Shown piece by piece: positions 31,831-40,364 of a stretch of 64,000 nucleotides of DNA; positions within the stretch are counted from its first letter, which is position 1; each line of letters starts with the position of its first letter. The notes below the pieces were generated by a model. That model ran no database searches. It was not told where the DNA came from and was given only the letters and a program-made list of their open reading frames with translations. The DNA is from Flavobacterium sp. SH_e (GTDB lineage: Bacteria > Bacteroidota > Bacteroidia > Flavobacteriales > Flavobacteriaceae), in assembly GCF_025717045.1 (NCBI RefSeq), contig NZ_JAOVZN010000006.1, positions 1,277,540-1,341,539 on the forward strand, written 5' to 3'. The position numbers and the translations under genes are program-made.

Positions 31831-34248
31831 ATGCACAAAACTACTCAAACACCTACAATTCGGGTAAGTAAAGCGTTGAAACTATTATGTTGCGGTACGC
31901 TTTTATTCATGAACAGCTTAAATGCTCAGACGGTAACTCCTTTTATGACTACAGGAGATCAGACTAAATTATTACAGCAGCAAGCTACTGTAAGTTTCGG
32001 AACCAATTCGGGAACCAATCCTTCAACTGTAACAGTAAATGCAGGAACGACTTATCAAACCATGGATGGGTTTGGTTATACCCTTACCGAAGGAAGCTGT
32101 GAAGTCATTTCTGGAATGGCTGCCACTCAACAAAACCAATTGTTAAATGATTTATACAATCCGACAACAGGATTAAATGCAAGTGTAGTTCGTATTAGTA
32201 TCGCAGCTTCAGATTTAAGCAGCTCGTCTTACAGTTATAACGAAACTTCGGGCGACACAAACATGAACAATTTCAGCTTGAACGGGCCTGATTTGACTTA
32301 TTTGGTTCCAATCCTTAAAAAAATCTTACTCATTAATCCTAACATCAAAATCTTGGCAACGCCTTGGTCTGCACCAAGATGGATGAAAACTAACGGATCT
32401 TGGGTTGGAGGTTCTCTGCAGACGCAATATTATGCAGCGTATGCGAAATACTTCGTAAAATATTTTGATGCTATGAAAGCACAAGGTATTAATATTTGGG
32501 GAATTACACCACAAAACGAGCCAGAAAATCCAAACAACGAACCAAGTATGCTGATGAATTCTACAGAACAGAAGAATTTCATTAATCAACAGCTTGGACC
32601 TCAAATGGCTGCAGCGGGTTACGGAAACATCAAGATTATTGCTTTTGACCACAATTGCGATAATACAGCTTACCCAATTGATGTCTTAAATAACAGTTCT
32701 TATGTTGACGGAGCGGCATTTCACTTGTATTTAGGAAATATCTCAGCAATGTCAACGGTAAAAACTCAAACCAATAAAAATGTTTATTTCACAGAACAAT
32801 ACACAGGTTCGGGCGGAAGCTTTAGCGGAGATTTTGGCTGGCACATGCAGAACGTTGTTATTGGTAGTACAAATAACTGGTCTAAAACAGTTTTAGAATG
32901 GAATGCTGCAAATAATTCAAGTCTTGGGCCTCGTACTCCTGGAGGATGCAGTACTTGTTTGGGTGCTATAACAGTTAATAATAGTACAAGTTATACTAAA
33001 AATGTAGCGTATTATATTATTGGTCAGATTTCTAAATACGTGAAACCGGGCGCAGTAAGAATTAGTGCTTCAAGTTCTAGTGGCAGTATTTCTTCAGTTG
33101 GTTTTAAAAATCCTGATGGTTCAACAGCATTGGTAGTTTATAATTCTGCAGGATCATCCAATACAATAAAAGTAGTTTCTGGGTCATCAGCATTTAATTA
33201 TGCAGTTCCAGCATCTTCTGCGGTTACTTTTACTTGGGGAGCATCAAACCCGGTTGCGGTTACTGGAGTTAGTGTAAGCCCAACTTCAGCTACAATAACA
33301 GCAGGTCAGTCACAGCAATTGACAGCGACGGTTTCTCCAAGCAATGCTACAAATACGGCTGTAAACTGGAGTTCGAGCAATACTTCTGTTGCGACAGTAA
33401 ATTCCAACGGATTGGTTTCTGCAATTGCTGCAGGAAATGTCACTATCACAGCAACTACAGTTGATGGTGCCAAAACAGCTACAAGCGCTATTACCGTAAC
33501 GGCAGGTTCAACTGGTTTTCCTGGGTATTATAACATTATTTCAAGAAACAGTAACAAAGGTTTAGACGTTGCTGATAATGCTACAACAAGCGGAAGCAGA
33601 ATTCAACAGTACGATATTACAAACGGAGGAGGAAGCAACCAAAGATGGAAATTTGTTTCTGACGGAAGCGGTAATTATTACATCATTGTAAAATCGACAG
33701 GAATGTATTTGGCTGTTGAAAACAATGGTACAGCTGATGGATTAAAAGTACAGCAGAAAACGTTCTCATCTTCAAATGAATTTAAGTGGACAGTAACAAG
33801 TCTTGGCACTGGTTATTATAAAATTATAAACGTAAACAGCGGTAAATCGCTTGACGTTGAAAATGTTTCTACGGCAAACGGCGCCAATATTCAAGTTTGG
33901 GCATATACAGGAGGCTTAAATCAGCAATGGCAATTTGTGCAAGTTGAATCTTCTGCAGCAAAAAGTACTTTAGCTACGCAAATGCCTGTAGTTGAAAATA
34001 CAAACTCAAATGACATGACGATTTTTGTAAATGAAGCAGATGATTCTTTAAAAATTGACACTAATCATGAAGGAGATGCTGAAGTCCAGGTTTTCAATAT
34101 TACTGGACAGCCAGTTTTAAAGAAAAATGTAAAATTTGTAAAAGGAAATCAAACTGAAGTAGAAATTTCTCGATTGCCAAAAGGAGTTTACATTGTAAAA
34201 GTTAACGATAGTAAAGGTTCGTATTCGAAAAAAATCTTGAAGCAATAA
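31831..34248 (+). CDS. Secreted GH30 glycoside hydrolase with Ig-like, ricin-type lectin and T9SS domains
   Basis: 805 residues. Signal peptide about 1-33 (ends NSLNAQ). GH30 catalytic domain about 45-470: general acid in ITPQNEPENP (about E230) and nucleophile in NVYFTEQYTG (about E324). Bacterial Ig-like (BIG2) domain about 472-556 (VTGVSVSPTSATITAGQSQQ). Ricin-type beta-trefoil about 565-700 (repeats SRNSNKGLDVADN, NVNSGKSLDVENV). Type IX secretion C-terminal domain about 725-805 (FNITGQPVLKK, LPKGVYIVKV). GH30 enzymes cleave beta-linked glucans, xylans or glucosylceramide; the sequence suggests the glucosylceramidase/beta-1,6-glucanase side, which is not certain. It is secreted and probably aids polysaccharide degradation. 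No SusC/D pair is adjacent. Confidence 0.93.
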   Translation: MHKTTQTPTIRVSKALKLLCCGTLLFMNSLNAQTVTPFMTTGDQTKLLQQQATVSFGTNSGTNPSTVTVNAGTTYQTMDGFGYTLTEGSCEVISGMAATQQNQLLNDLYNPTTGLNASVVRISIAASDLSSSSYSYNETSGDTNMNNFSLNGPDLTYLVPILKKILLINPNIKILATPWSAPRWMKTNGSWVGGSLQTQYYAAYAKYFVKYFDAMKAQGINIWGITPQNEPENPNNEPSMLMNSTEQKNFINQQLGPQMAAAGYGNIKIIAFDHNCDNTAYPIDVLNNSSYVDGAAFHLYLGNISAMSTVKTQTNKNVYFTEQYTGSGGSFSGDFGWHMQNVVIGSTNNWSKTVLEWNAANNSSLGPRTPGGCSTCLGAITVNNSTSYTKNVAYYIIGQISKYVKPGAVRISASSSSGSISSVGFKNPDGSTALVVYNSAGSSNTIKVVSGSSAFNYAVPASSAVTFTWGASNPVAVTGVSVSPTSATITAGQSQQLTATVSPSNATNTAVNWSSSNTSVATVNSNGLVSAIAAGNVTITATTVDGAKTATSAITVTAGSTGFPGYYNIISRNSNKGLDVADNATTSGSRIQQYDITNGGGSNQRWKFVSDGSGNYYIIVKSTGMYLAVENNGTADGLKVQQKTFSSSNEFKWTVTSLGTGYYKIINVNSGKSLDVENVSTANGANIQVWAYTGGLNQQWQFVQVESSAAKSTLATQMPVVENTNSNDMTIFVNEADDSLKIDTNHEGDAEVQVFNITGQPVLKKNVKFVKGNQTEVEISRLPKGVYIVKVNDSKGSYSKKILKQ

Positions 34249-34286
34249 TTACATCCACAATTCAATTAGTAATTTGTATTGAATTT

Positions 34287-34327
34287 GAAAAGGCTGTCAT
34301 CCCATCTGACAGCCTTTGTTTTTTATT
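34287..34327. terminator. Bidirectional terminator between GH30 and ilvA
   Basis: AAAGGCTGTCA and TGACAGCCTTT form an 11-bp stem with a 7-nt loop (TCCCATC), A-rich before and T-rich after. Confidence 0.85.
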
Positions 34328-35570
34328 ATCCAATCAATTGCGTAAACAAATCTTGATTGTCATTCAGGTATTGAAACTCAAAACCATTTTCGGTCATTTT
34401 TAATTTGATTGGCATAATATCATTTTTGTTTTTCAATTCTAAACCAACCACAACAGAACCTACTTCACGGCTGTTTTTCTTAGCAAACTGGAAATAAGTG
34501 ATATCATCGTCTGGACCTAAAATATTATTGACAAATTCTTTTAATGCTCCCGGACGTTGCGGAAACTGAATCATAAAATAATGCATTAAACCTTCGTAAA
34601 GCAAAGAGCGTTCTTTTATTTCGGCAGTTCTTTCAATGTCGTTGTTACTTCCGCTTACAATGCAGACAACATTTTTGCCTTTAATTTTATCTTTATAAAA
34701 ATCAAGAGCCGCAATAGTCAAAGCACCGGCAGGTTCTACAACCATTGCTTCTTCATTGTATAATCTTAAAATTGTGGTGCAGACTTTTCCTTCTGGAACC
34801 AGAATAATATCTTCAAGATTGTATCGGCAGATTTCAAAAGTCTTGTCGCCAACTTGTTTTACTGCTGCGCCGTCTACAAATTTGTCAATTGTTTTTAGCG
34901 GTGTGTTTTTATTTTCTTCAATTGAAGTTTTCATCGAAGGAGCGCCTTTCGGCTCAACGCCAATGATTTTTGTATGCGGACTTAAATGCTTAAAAACCTC
35001 AGACAATCCAGAAGCGAGTCCACCGCCGCCAATTGGTACAAAAACATAATCAATAGGTTCTTTAAAACTTTCTAAGATTTCCAATCCAACAGTTCCTTGT
35101 CCAGCGATTACTTTTTCGTCGTCAAAAGGATGAATAAATGTTTTATGATTTTTGATAGCATCTGCTGTTGCTGAAGCATAAGCATCATCAAAAGTATCTC
35201 CAGTTAAAACAATTTCAACAAATGATTTTCCGAATAGTTGAACTTGTTTTACCTTTTGTTTTGGAGTTGTTTTTGGCATGTAAATTTTACCATGAATCTT
35301 TAAAAGATTGCAGGAATAGGCAACACCTTGAGCGTGATTTCCTGCACTGGCGCATACAGTTCCGTTTGCTTTTTCTTTTTCATTTAAAGAAGAAATCTTA
35401 TTATAAGCGCCTCTAATTTTATAGGAACGAACAATTTGCAAATCTTCTCTTTTTAGTAAAATAGTAGATTCAAATTCGTCTGAAAGGTTCAAATTTTGCG
35501 TTAAAGGCGTTGCAGCAACTACATTTTCAAGATGCTTTTGGGCATTAAGTACTTCTTCAAATAAACTCAT
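34326..35570 (-). CDS. ilvA: Threonine ammonia-lyase (threonine dehydratase)
   Basis: 414 residues. PLP-dependent fold type II enzyme: Lys51 in VRSYKIRGAYNK is the Schiff-base lysine, SAGNHAQG binds substrate and PIGGGGLASG binds the PLP phosphate. The C-terminal ~85 residues (from about 330) form an ACT-like regulatory domain (FPQRPGALKEFVNNIL), so isoleucine feedback is plausible. It converts threonine to 2-oxobutanoate, the first step of isoleucine synthesis. It stands alone; no ilv genes are next to it. The 16-bp inverted repeat element 35587-35659 is immediately upstream of its ATG. Confidence 0.95.
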   Translation of the reverse strand: MSLFEEVLNAQKHLENVVAATPLTQNLNLSDEFESTILLKREDLQIVRSYKIRGAYNKISSLNEKEKANGTVCASAGNHAQGVAYSCNLLKIHGKIYMPKTTPKQKVKQVQLFGKSFVEIVLTGDTFDDAYASATADAIKNHKTFIHPFDDEKVIAGQGTVGLEILESFKEPIDYVFVPIGGGGLASGLSEVFKHLSPHTKIIGVEPKGAPSMKTSIEENKNTPLKTIDKFVDGAAVKQVGDKTFEICRYNLEDIILVPEGKVCTTILRLYNEEAMVVEPAGALTIAALDFYKDKIKGKNVVCIVSGSNNDIERTAEIKERSLLYEGLMHYFMIQFPQRPGALKEFVNNILGPDDDITYFQFAKKNSREVGSVVVGLELKNKNDIMPIKLKMTENGFEFQYLNDNQDLFTQLIG

Positions 35571-35586
35571 GATGTTTTGTTTTTAT

Positions 35587-35659
35587 TTTTTTGCCACAGA
35601 TTAAAAGGGATTATAATGATTTTTAATCTGTGTGAATCTGTGAAATCTGTGGCAAAAAA
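35587..35659. repeat. GCCACAGATT...AATCTGTGGC inverted repeat element
   Basis: A perfect 16-bp inverted repeat (35587-35602 with 35644-35659). The inside right arm repeats AATCTGTG with period 10. It lies 16 bp upstream of ilvA, so it would be in its 5' leader or promoter. Confidence 0.75.
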
Positions 35660-35682
35660 TATTCGTCTTAAACTTTTTTAAA

Positions 35683-35709
35683 ATAAAAAACCTCCCAATT
35701 GGGAGGTTT
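35683..35709 (-). terminator. Terminator of the small hydrophobic peptide gene
   Basis: AAACCTCCCAATTGGGAGGTTT is a perfect 11-bp palindromic stem (35688-35709). On the minus strand it ends in TTTTTTATTTT. Confidence 0.85.
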
Positions 35710-35749
35710 CTATAAATTATATTTTACAAACTTATATAACACCTCGCCA

Positions 35750-35809
35750 TTACTGCTGAATTGCAATAATGCTAATAATAGCGATAATAATGTTGTTAAA
35801 GTTTGTCAT
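35750..35809 (-). CDS. Small hydrophobic peptide (19 aa)
   Basis: Reads MTNFNNIIIAIISIIAIQQ and stop (TAA at 35750-35752). The middle 11 residues are Ile/Ala/Ser, enough for a short transmembrane helix with polar ends. A -7 match TACATTTG (35830-35837) lies upstream and a perfect terminator (35683-35709) just downstream, so it has the outline of a separate short transcript. Its start is 33 bp past the DUF4136 stop, so cotranscription with that gene is also possible. Possibilities are a small membrane protein, a type I toxin-like peptide or chance. I recognise no family. Confidence 0.45.
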   Translation of the reverse strand: MTNFNNIIIAIISIIAIQQ

Positions 35810-35829
35810 TTTCTTTATTGATTGAAAGG

Positions 35830-35837
35830 CAAATGTA
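35830..35837 (-). promoter_or_regulatory. Candidate -7 element for the small hydrophobic peptide
   Basis: Minus-strand TACATTTG, 20 bp before the ATG at 35809 and just after the DUF4136 stop. No TTTG is seen at -33. Confidence 0.4.
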
Positions 35838-35842
35838 AAGAA

Positions 35843-36379
35843 TTATTTTTTTACTGGCGGATATTGAGCTAAAATTTTAGCAACGAATTCAGCAATTTTT
35901 TCATCTTTTTTATCGATGTTTCTTGTCAGAGTTCCAACTCCTTCACCTTGCCAAATCATTTCTTTCTTTTTAGCATCGATTAAATCAATGTACAAAGTGC
36001 CTTCAGTAGAAGTAGAAACTGTAGTTTGGCCTCCGTACATCATATAAGGATTCCAACCCCAGCCCCAGCCATAACCCCAGCCAGCACTAAATTGGTTTAC
36101 ATCTACTTGCTCTCTTGATTTTGTAAAAATGTTTACCAGCAAGTCAGGATTTTCGCTTTTGGTAAAACCTTTAGCTAGCATTTGATCATCAATAGCACGT
36201 AAAATTCTTCTTTTATCTAAATCTGATATTTCAACCTTGTCAATTCCGGGCTTAAAATAGGCATACGTTTTATAAGGCGTAAAATCGACAGTTTTGTCAT
36301 AATCAGAATAAACGGTCACGGTACTGCAAGAAGTAACTATCAGCAGTAGCAAAAACGGAATTAACTTAAGTGTTTTCAT
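35843..36379 (-). CDS. DUF4136 domain-containing lipoprotein
   Basis: 178 residues from the ATG at 36379, which opens a lipoprotein signal (MKTLKLIPFLLLLIVTSC); eight further in-frame residues upstream are not signal-like. The DUF4136 body begins STVTVYSDYDKTVDFTPYKTYAYF and carries an aromatic/Gly stretch (GWGYGWGWGWNPYMMYGG) in the middle. This is a small family of outer-membrane or periplasmic lipoproteins with no known activity. It lies 29 bp downstream of hutU on the same strand, so the two could be cotranscribed, although no functional link is evident. Confidence 0.88.
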   Translation of the reverse strand: MKTLKLIPFLLLLIVTSCSTVTVYSDYDKTVDFTPYKTYAYFKPGIDKVEISDLDKRRILRAIDDQMLAKGFTKSENPDLLVNIFTKSREQVDVNQFSAGWGYGWGWGWNPYMMYGGQTTVSTSTEGTLYIDLIDAKKKEMIWQGEGVGTLTRNIDKKDEKIAEFVAKILAQYPPVKK

Positions 36380-36408
36380 ATTTCTAAGAATTAATGTTCT
36401 CAATTTAA

Positions 36409-38385
36409 TTAAAGCAAACTTTCGTCAACTAAATTAGGCAAAGTTACTTTCAATAATGGCTCAACTTCCATGGCTCTTTTTATAGCAAAAACAGCACCTT
36501 CATTTCTTGCCCAGCTTCTTCTTGAAATTCCATTGTTAACATCCCAGAAAAGCATTGACGCTAAACGCTTTGAAGCCTCTGTAGAACCATCAAGAACCAT
36601 ACCAAATCCGCCGTTTATAACCTCTCCCCAGCCAACTCCGCCGCCATTATGTATTGATACCCAGGTTGCTCCTCTAAAGCTGTCTCCAATCACATTATGA
36701 ATTGCCATATCGGCTGTAAAACGAGAACCATCATAAATATTTGAAGTTTCTCTGTAAGGAGAATCCGTTCCAGAAACGTCGTGGTGATCGCGTCCTAAAA
36801 CCACAGCGCCAATTTCTCCTTTGGCAATCGATTGATTAAAGGCTTCTGCAATTTTGATTCTTCCTTCAGCATCGGCATATAGAATTCGAGCTTGTGAACC
36901 TACAACTAGTTTGTTTTCCTGTGCGCCTTTAATCCATTTGATGTTATCCTGCATTTGCTGCTGAATTTCATCTGGCGCAGTTTCAGCCATTTTTTCTAAA
37001 ACTTCACAAGCAATAGCATCAGTTTTTAATAAATCTTCAGGTTTTCCAGAAGTACAAACCCAACGGAAAGGACCAAATCCGTAATCGAAACACATTGGAC
37101 CCATAATATCCTGAACATAACTTGGATATTTAAAATCAATATTATTTTCAGCCATAACATCAGCTCCCGCACGTGAAGCTTCTAATAAAAAGGCATTTCC
37201 ATAATCAAAAAAGTAAGTTCCTTTTGCAGTGTGTTTATTGATTGCAGCTGCATGACGACGTAAGGTTTCTTGAACTTTTTCTTTGAATAATTCCGGATTA
37301 TTAGCCATCAAATCATTTGCTTCTTCAAATGAAATTCCGACTGGATAATAACCTCCAGCCCACGGATTATGAAGTGAAGTCTGATCTGAACCCAAATCAA
37401 TTTTAATATTTTCCTGATCAAAACGTTCCCAAACATCCACAACATTCCCTAAGTATGCAATAGAAACAGTTTCTTTGTTGGCTTTCGCCAAAGCAACTCT
37501 GGCAACCAATTCGTCTGTAGAAGTTACTACTTCATTAATCCAACCTTGCTCATGACGGATTTTAGTAATCTTCGGATTTACCTCAGCACAAACTGTAATG
37601 CAGCCTGCAATATTTCCTGCTTTTGGCTGAGCGCCAGACATTCCGCCAAGACCAGAAGTTACAAATAAACTTCCTTCTGGATTTTGTTTTATTTTTCTAA
37701 AACCGTTTAAAACTGTAATCGTAGTTCCGTGTACAATTCCCTGCGGTCCAATATACATATAACTTCCCGCTGTCATTTGTCCGTATTGAGAAACTCCTAA
37801 AGCGTTCATTTTTTCCCAATCGTCCGGTTTAGAATAATTCGGGATTACCATTCCGTTTGTTACCACAACTCTTGGCGCTTCTTTATGAGAAGGAAACAAT
37901 CCCATTGGGTGACCAGAATACATTGTTAAAGTCTGCTCATCTGTCATTTCAGACAAATATTGCATCGTCAATAAATATTGAGCCCAGTTTTGGAAAACAG
38001 CTCCGTTTCCGCCATAAGTAATCAATTCGTGCGGATGTTGTGCCACTGCATAATCCAGATTGTTCTGAATCATGTGCATAATTGCTTTTGCCTGCAACGA
38101 TTTCCCTGGGTATTCATTAATTGGTCTTGCGTACATTCTATAATCTGGACGAAGACGATACATATAAATACGACCGTAAGTTTCTAATTCTTGTGAAAAT
38201 TCAGGAATTAACTCAGCGTGATGTTTTGGATCGAAATAGCGTAGAGCATTTTTCAATGCCAGTTTTTTTTCTTCTGCCGAAAGAATTTCTTTTCGTTTCG
38301 GAGCATGATTAATCGCTGGATCGTATGCTTGTTTTGGAGGTAATATATTTGGTATTCCTTGTTGTATTTGTTCTTTAAAAGTCAT
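36409..38385 (-). CDS. hutU: Urocanate hydratase
   Basis: 658 residues, the long Bacteroidota form (the Pseudomonas enzyme is about 557). NAD-binding GLGGMSGAQPKAG, the active-site region MCFDYGFGPFRWVCTSG, and the late SIHNGGGVGWGEVINGG are all present. It uses tightly bound NAD+ to hydrate urocanate to imidazolone propionate, the second step of histidine degradation. The other hut genes are absent from this window. Upstream is a 363-bp repeat-rich spacer. Confidence 0.95.
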   Translation of the reverse strand: MTFKEQIQQGIPNILPPKQAYDPAINHAPKRKEILSAEEKKLALKNALRYFDPKHHAELIPEFSQELETYGRIYMYRLRPDYRMYARPINEYPGKSLQAKAIMHMIQNNLDYAVAQHPHELITYGGNGAVFQNWAQYLLTMQYLSEMTDEQTLTMYSGHPMGLFPSHKEAPRVVVTNGMVIPNYSKPDDWEKMNALGVSQYGQMTAGSYMYIGPQGIVHGTTITVLNGFRKIKQNPEGSLFVTSGLGGMSGAQPKAGNIAGCITVCAEVNPKITKIRHEQGWINEVVTSTDELVARVALAKANKETVSIAYLGNVVDVWERFDQENIKIDLGSDQTSLHNPWAGGYYPVGISFEEANDLMANNPELFKEKVQETLRRHAAAINKHTAKGTYFFDYGNAFLLEASRAGADVMAENNIDFKYPSYVQDIMGPMCFDYGFGPFRWVCTSGKPEDLLKTDAIACEVLEKMAETAPDEIQQQMQDNIKWIKGAQENKLVVGSQARILYADAEGRIKIAEAFNQSIAKGEIGAVVLGRDHHDVSGTDSPYRETSNIYDGSRFTADMAIHNVIGDSFRGATWVSIHNGGGVGWGEVINGGFGMVLDGSTEASKRLASMLFWDVNNGISRRSWARNEGAVFAIKRAMEVEPLLKVTLPNLVDESLL

Positions 38386-38748
38386 TTTTTTTAGAGATGC
38401 TAAGGTGCTGTCCCCGATAGCTATCAGGACTAAGATGCTAAGGTATTGCGGTTAGATTAACAGCAGATTAATTTTTTGTTTTTTTGATTATGTCGCCCTC
38501 GCGATGCCTAAATGGCACGATGGGAATTTATTCAAATGTCTAATTCTCAAATTGTCACATTTTCTAATTTAAAAAAACTAAGGATAACGGATATCCGCTC
38601 GATGATACGATTTATAGATCGTAATCCTAAATTTTCGTGAATGGATATCCATATATAAATTTTAGATTGTTGATTTTAGATTTTAGATTGGAATTTAAAA
38701 ATTTGAGATTTCCTCAATTATTTAATTTTCAAATTTCCCATTATCTCA
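38386..38748. other. Repeat-mosaic intergenic region
   Basis: 363 bp without a gene. It holds CTAAGRTG units split by a CCCGATAGCTATC palindrome (38395-38440), TCTAATTCTCAAATTGTCACATTTTC-type spacer, GGATATCC palindromes at 38588-38597 and 38641-38652, a TACGAT/ATCGTA hairpin near 38609-38626, TTTTAGATT units (38655-38690), and a second CAAATTTCCCATTATCTC run. No promoter consensus or ORF was recognised. Confidence 0.6.
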
Positions 38749-39723
38749 TTAAGAGTACACTTCTTCGTTAACACAAAAAGGCATTTTTTTATTTTCAAAA
38801 AGTGCGATTATATTTTGTGCGGCGCAAACTGCCATTCCGTTTCTGGCTTCATAAGTTGCTGAACCAATATGCGGTAAAATACAACAATTTGGAAGAGACA
38901 ATAACGGATTATCAAACTTCATAGGTTCTGGATTTGTAACATCAAGTCCGGCTCCCCAAATTATATTGTTGGTTAAAGCATCAAATAAGTCATTTTCATT
39001 TTGAAATTTTCCTCTTGCTGTATTGATGAAAATGGAATTCGGTTTCATTTTGGCAAAAGCATTTTTATTGAAAATTTCATTGTTTTCTGCACTGTAATTA
39101 GCATGAATGCTTAAAACATCACTTTCTGCAAGTAAGGTTTCAAAATCTACATATTTTGCATCTAATTCTTTTTCTGCATCTTCTTTTCGAGAACGATTAT
39201 GGTAAATAATTTTCATTCCGAATGCGGCTTTGCATTTTTTTGCCATTTCAATACCAATTCTTCCCAAACCAAAAATTCCTAAAGTTTTACCGTAAAGTTC
39301 TTGACCTAAATTGGCTAAAGGATCAAAACTTCCCCAATCATTATTTAGAATTCTCTTATGATTGAAAAATGATTTTCTCGCAACGCTCTGCATCAATAAA
39401 AAAGCAACATCTGATGTAGCTCTACTTAAAACATCGGGCGTATTTCCAACAGGAATTTTTCTGCTGTTAGCTGATGGAATAGTAACGGAATCAAATCCGA
39501 CGGAAAATAAAGCGATACCTTTTAAATTAGGGCATTGCTGAAAAAAATCTTCGTCTAAATTATTGGTTCCAACACTCAAAAGTGCGTCATGTTCTTGGCA
39601 GATTTTTATAAACTCTTCTCTTGACAATAGATTCTCTGTTGGATTTATTGTAAAGCTAATGCCTTTATCTTGAAGCAATTTAATGCCAGCTTCAGGTATA
39701 TTTTTATTTATAAAAACCTTCAT
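38749..39723 (-). CDS. D-isomer-specific 2-hydroxyacid dehydrogenase (glyoxylate/hydroxypyruvate reductase type)
   Basis: 324 residues. Two-domain NAD(P)-dependent fold with the dinucleotide motif GIFGLGRIG near residue 150, catalytic Arg in NTARG (about 235), and the catalytic His in LPHIGSATYEAR (about 283). It would reduce a 2-oxoacid such as glyoxylate or hydroxypyruvate; the substrate cannot be fixed from the sequence. It lies 11 bp downstream of the small DUF5522 gene on the same strand, so these are probably one operon. A second enzyme of this superfamily is at 45107. Confidence 0.9.
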   Translation of the reverse strand: MKVFINKNIPEAGIKLLQDKGISFTINPTENLLSREEFIKICQEHDALLSVGTNNLDEDFFQQCPNLKGIALFSVGFDSVTIPSANSRKIPVGNTPDVLSRATSDVAFLLMQSVARKSFFNHKRILNNDWGSFDPLANLGQELYGKTLGIFGLGRIGIEMAKKCKAAFGMKIIYHNRSRKEDAEKELDAKYVDFETLLAESDVLSIHANYSAENNEIFNKNAFAKMKPNSIFINTARGKFQNENDLFDALTNNIIWGAGLDVTNPEPMKFDNPLLSLPNCCILPHIGSATYEARNGMAVCAAQNIIALFENKKMPFCVNEEVYS

Positions 39724-39734
39724 CTTGTGGTATT

Positions 39735-39914
39735 CTAATTTTTATTTATTCTTCCTGTTTTTTTATCATATCCGTACGGACAGTGGCGACAACCGCTTTT
39801 GCAACAATAACCACGTTTTAAATGATGTTTTTCAGTAAAGCATTTGTAACCTTCGGGCGTATAGTAAAAATCTTCGCCTTCGATTAATTTATTTTCATTA
39901 CTTTGCTCTTTCAT
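39735..39914 (-). CDS. DUF5522 domain-containing protein (Cys-rich)
   Basis: 59 residues from the ATG at 39914; the frame is open upstream but that part is a basic stretch not typical of the family. Conserved motif RGYCCKSGCRHCPYGYD near the C terminus: four cysteines in a CC-x3-C-x2-C layout that could bind metal. The family is small, widespread in Bacteroidota and without assigned function. It lies 11 bp upstream of the 2-hydroxyacid dehydrogenase. Confidence 0.82.
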   Translation of the reverse strand: MKEQSNENKLIEGEDFYYTPEGYKCFTEKHHLKRGYCCKSGCRHCPYGYDKKTGRINKN

Positions 39915-40028
39915 AAATCTGCTTCGCGCTCTTTTTCGAATAATTAAAATCAAAAATATAAATATTTGATTATGATTTTATTGAAATCGAACAATTTTAT
40001 AGCTACAAATTTATAAATTTTACAGCCA

Positions 40029-40364
40029 ATGTTTCTGATTGTTGCTAAATATTTAATTCCGAAAGGTTATCGAGGAATGGCTGTATTTCCGTTTGTTTTG
40101 GTGAAATATGATTTTGATAAAGCAAATGGAGTTTTTGTCAATCATGAAAAAATACATTTGAGACAACAGTTGGAAATGCTGATTCTGCCATTTTTTATTT
40201 GGTATATTTTTGAGTTTTTAATTCGGTTAATTCAATACAAAAACAAAGATTTAGCCTATAGAAATATTAGTTTTGAAAGAGAAGCTTATACAAACGAAAC
40301 CAATTTGAGTTATCTCAAAAAAAGATCATTTTTTCAGTTTCTGAATTATATCAAATTAAAATGA
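40029..40364 (+). CDS. Membrane-associated zincin-like hypothetical protein
   Basis: 111 residues. Contains VNHEKIHLRQQLE, an HExxH-like motif, followed by a hydrophobic helix (about 55-72, ILPFFIWYIFEFLIRLI) and a conserved ISFEREAYTNE that could supply a third metal ligand (Glu). The arrangement resembles a minimal zinc metallopeptidase domain, but activity is unproven; it is conserved in Flavobacteriia as far as I recall. It overlaps the following PLP-enzyme gene by 4 bp (ATGA), so it is translationally coupled to it and, through it, to the glucosaminidase gene. Confidence 0.78.
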   Translation: MFLIVAKYLIPKGYRGMAVFPFVLVKYDFDKANGVFVNHEKIHLRQQLEMLILPFFIWYIFEFLIRLIQYKNKDLAYRNISFEREAYTNETNLSYLKKRSFFQFLNYIKLK

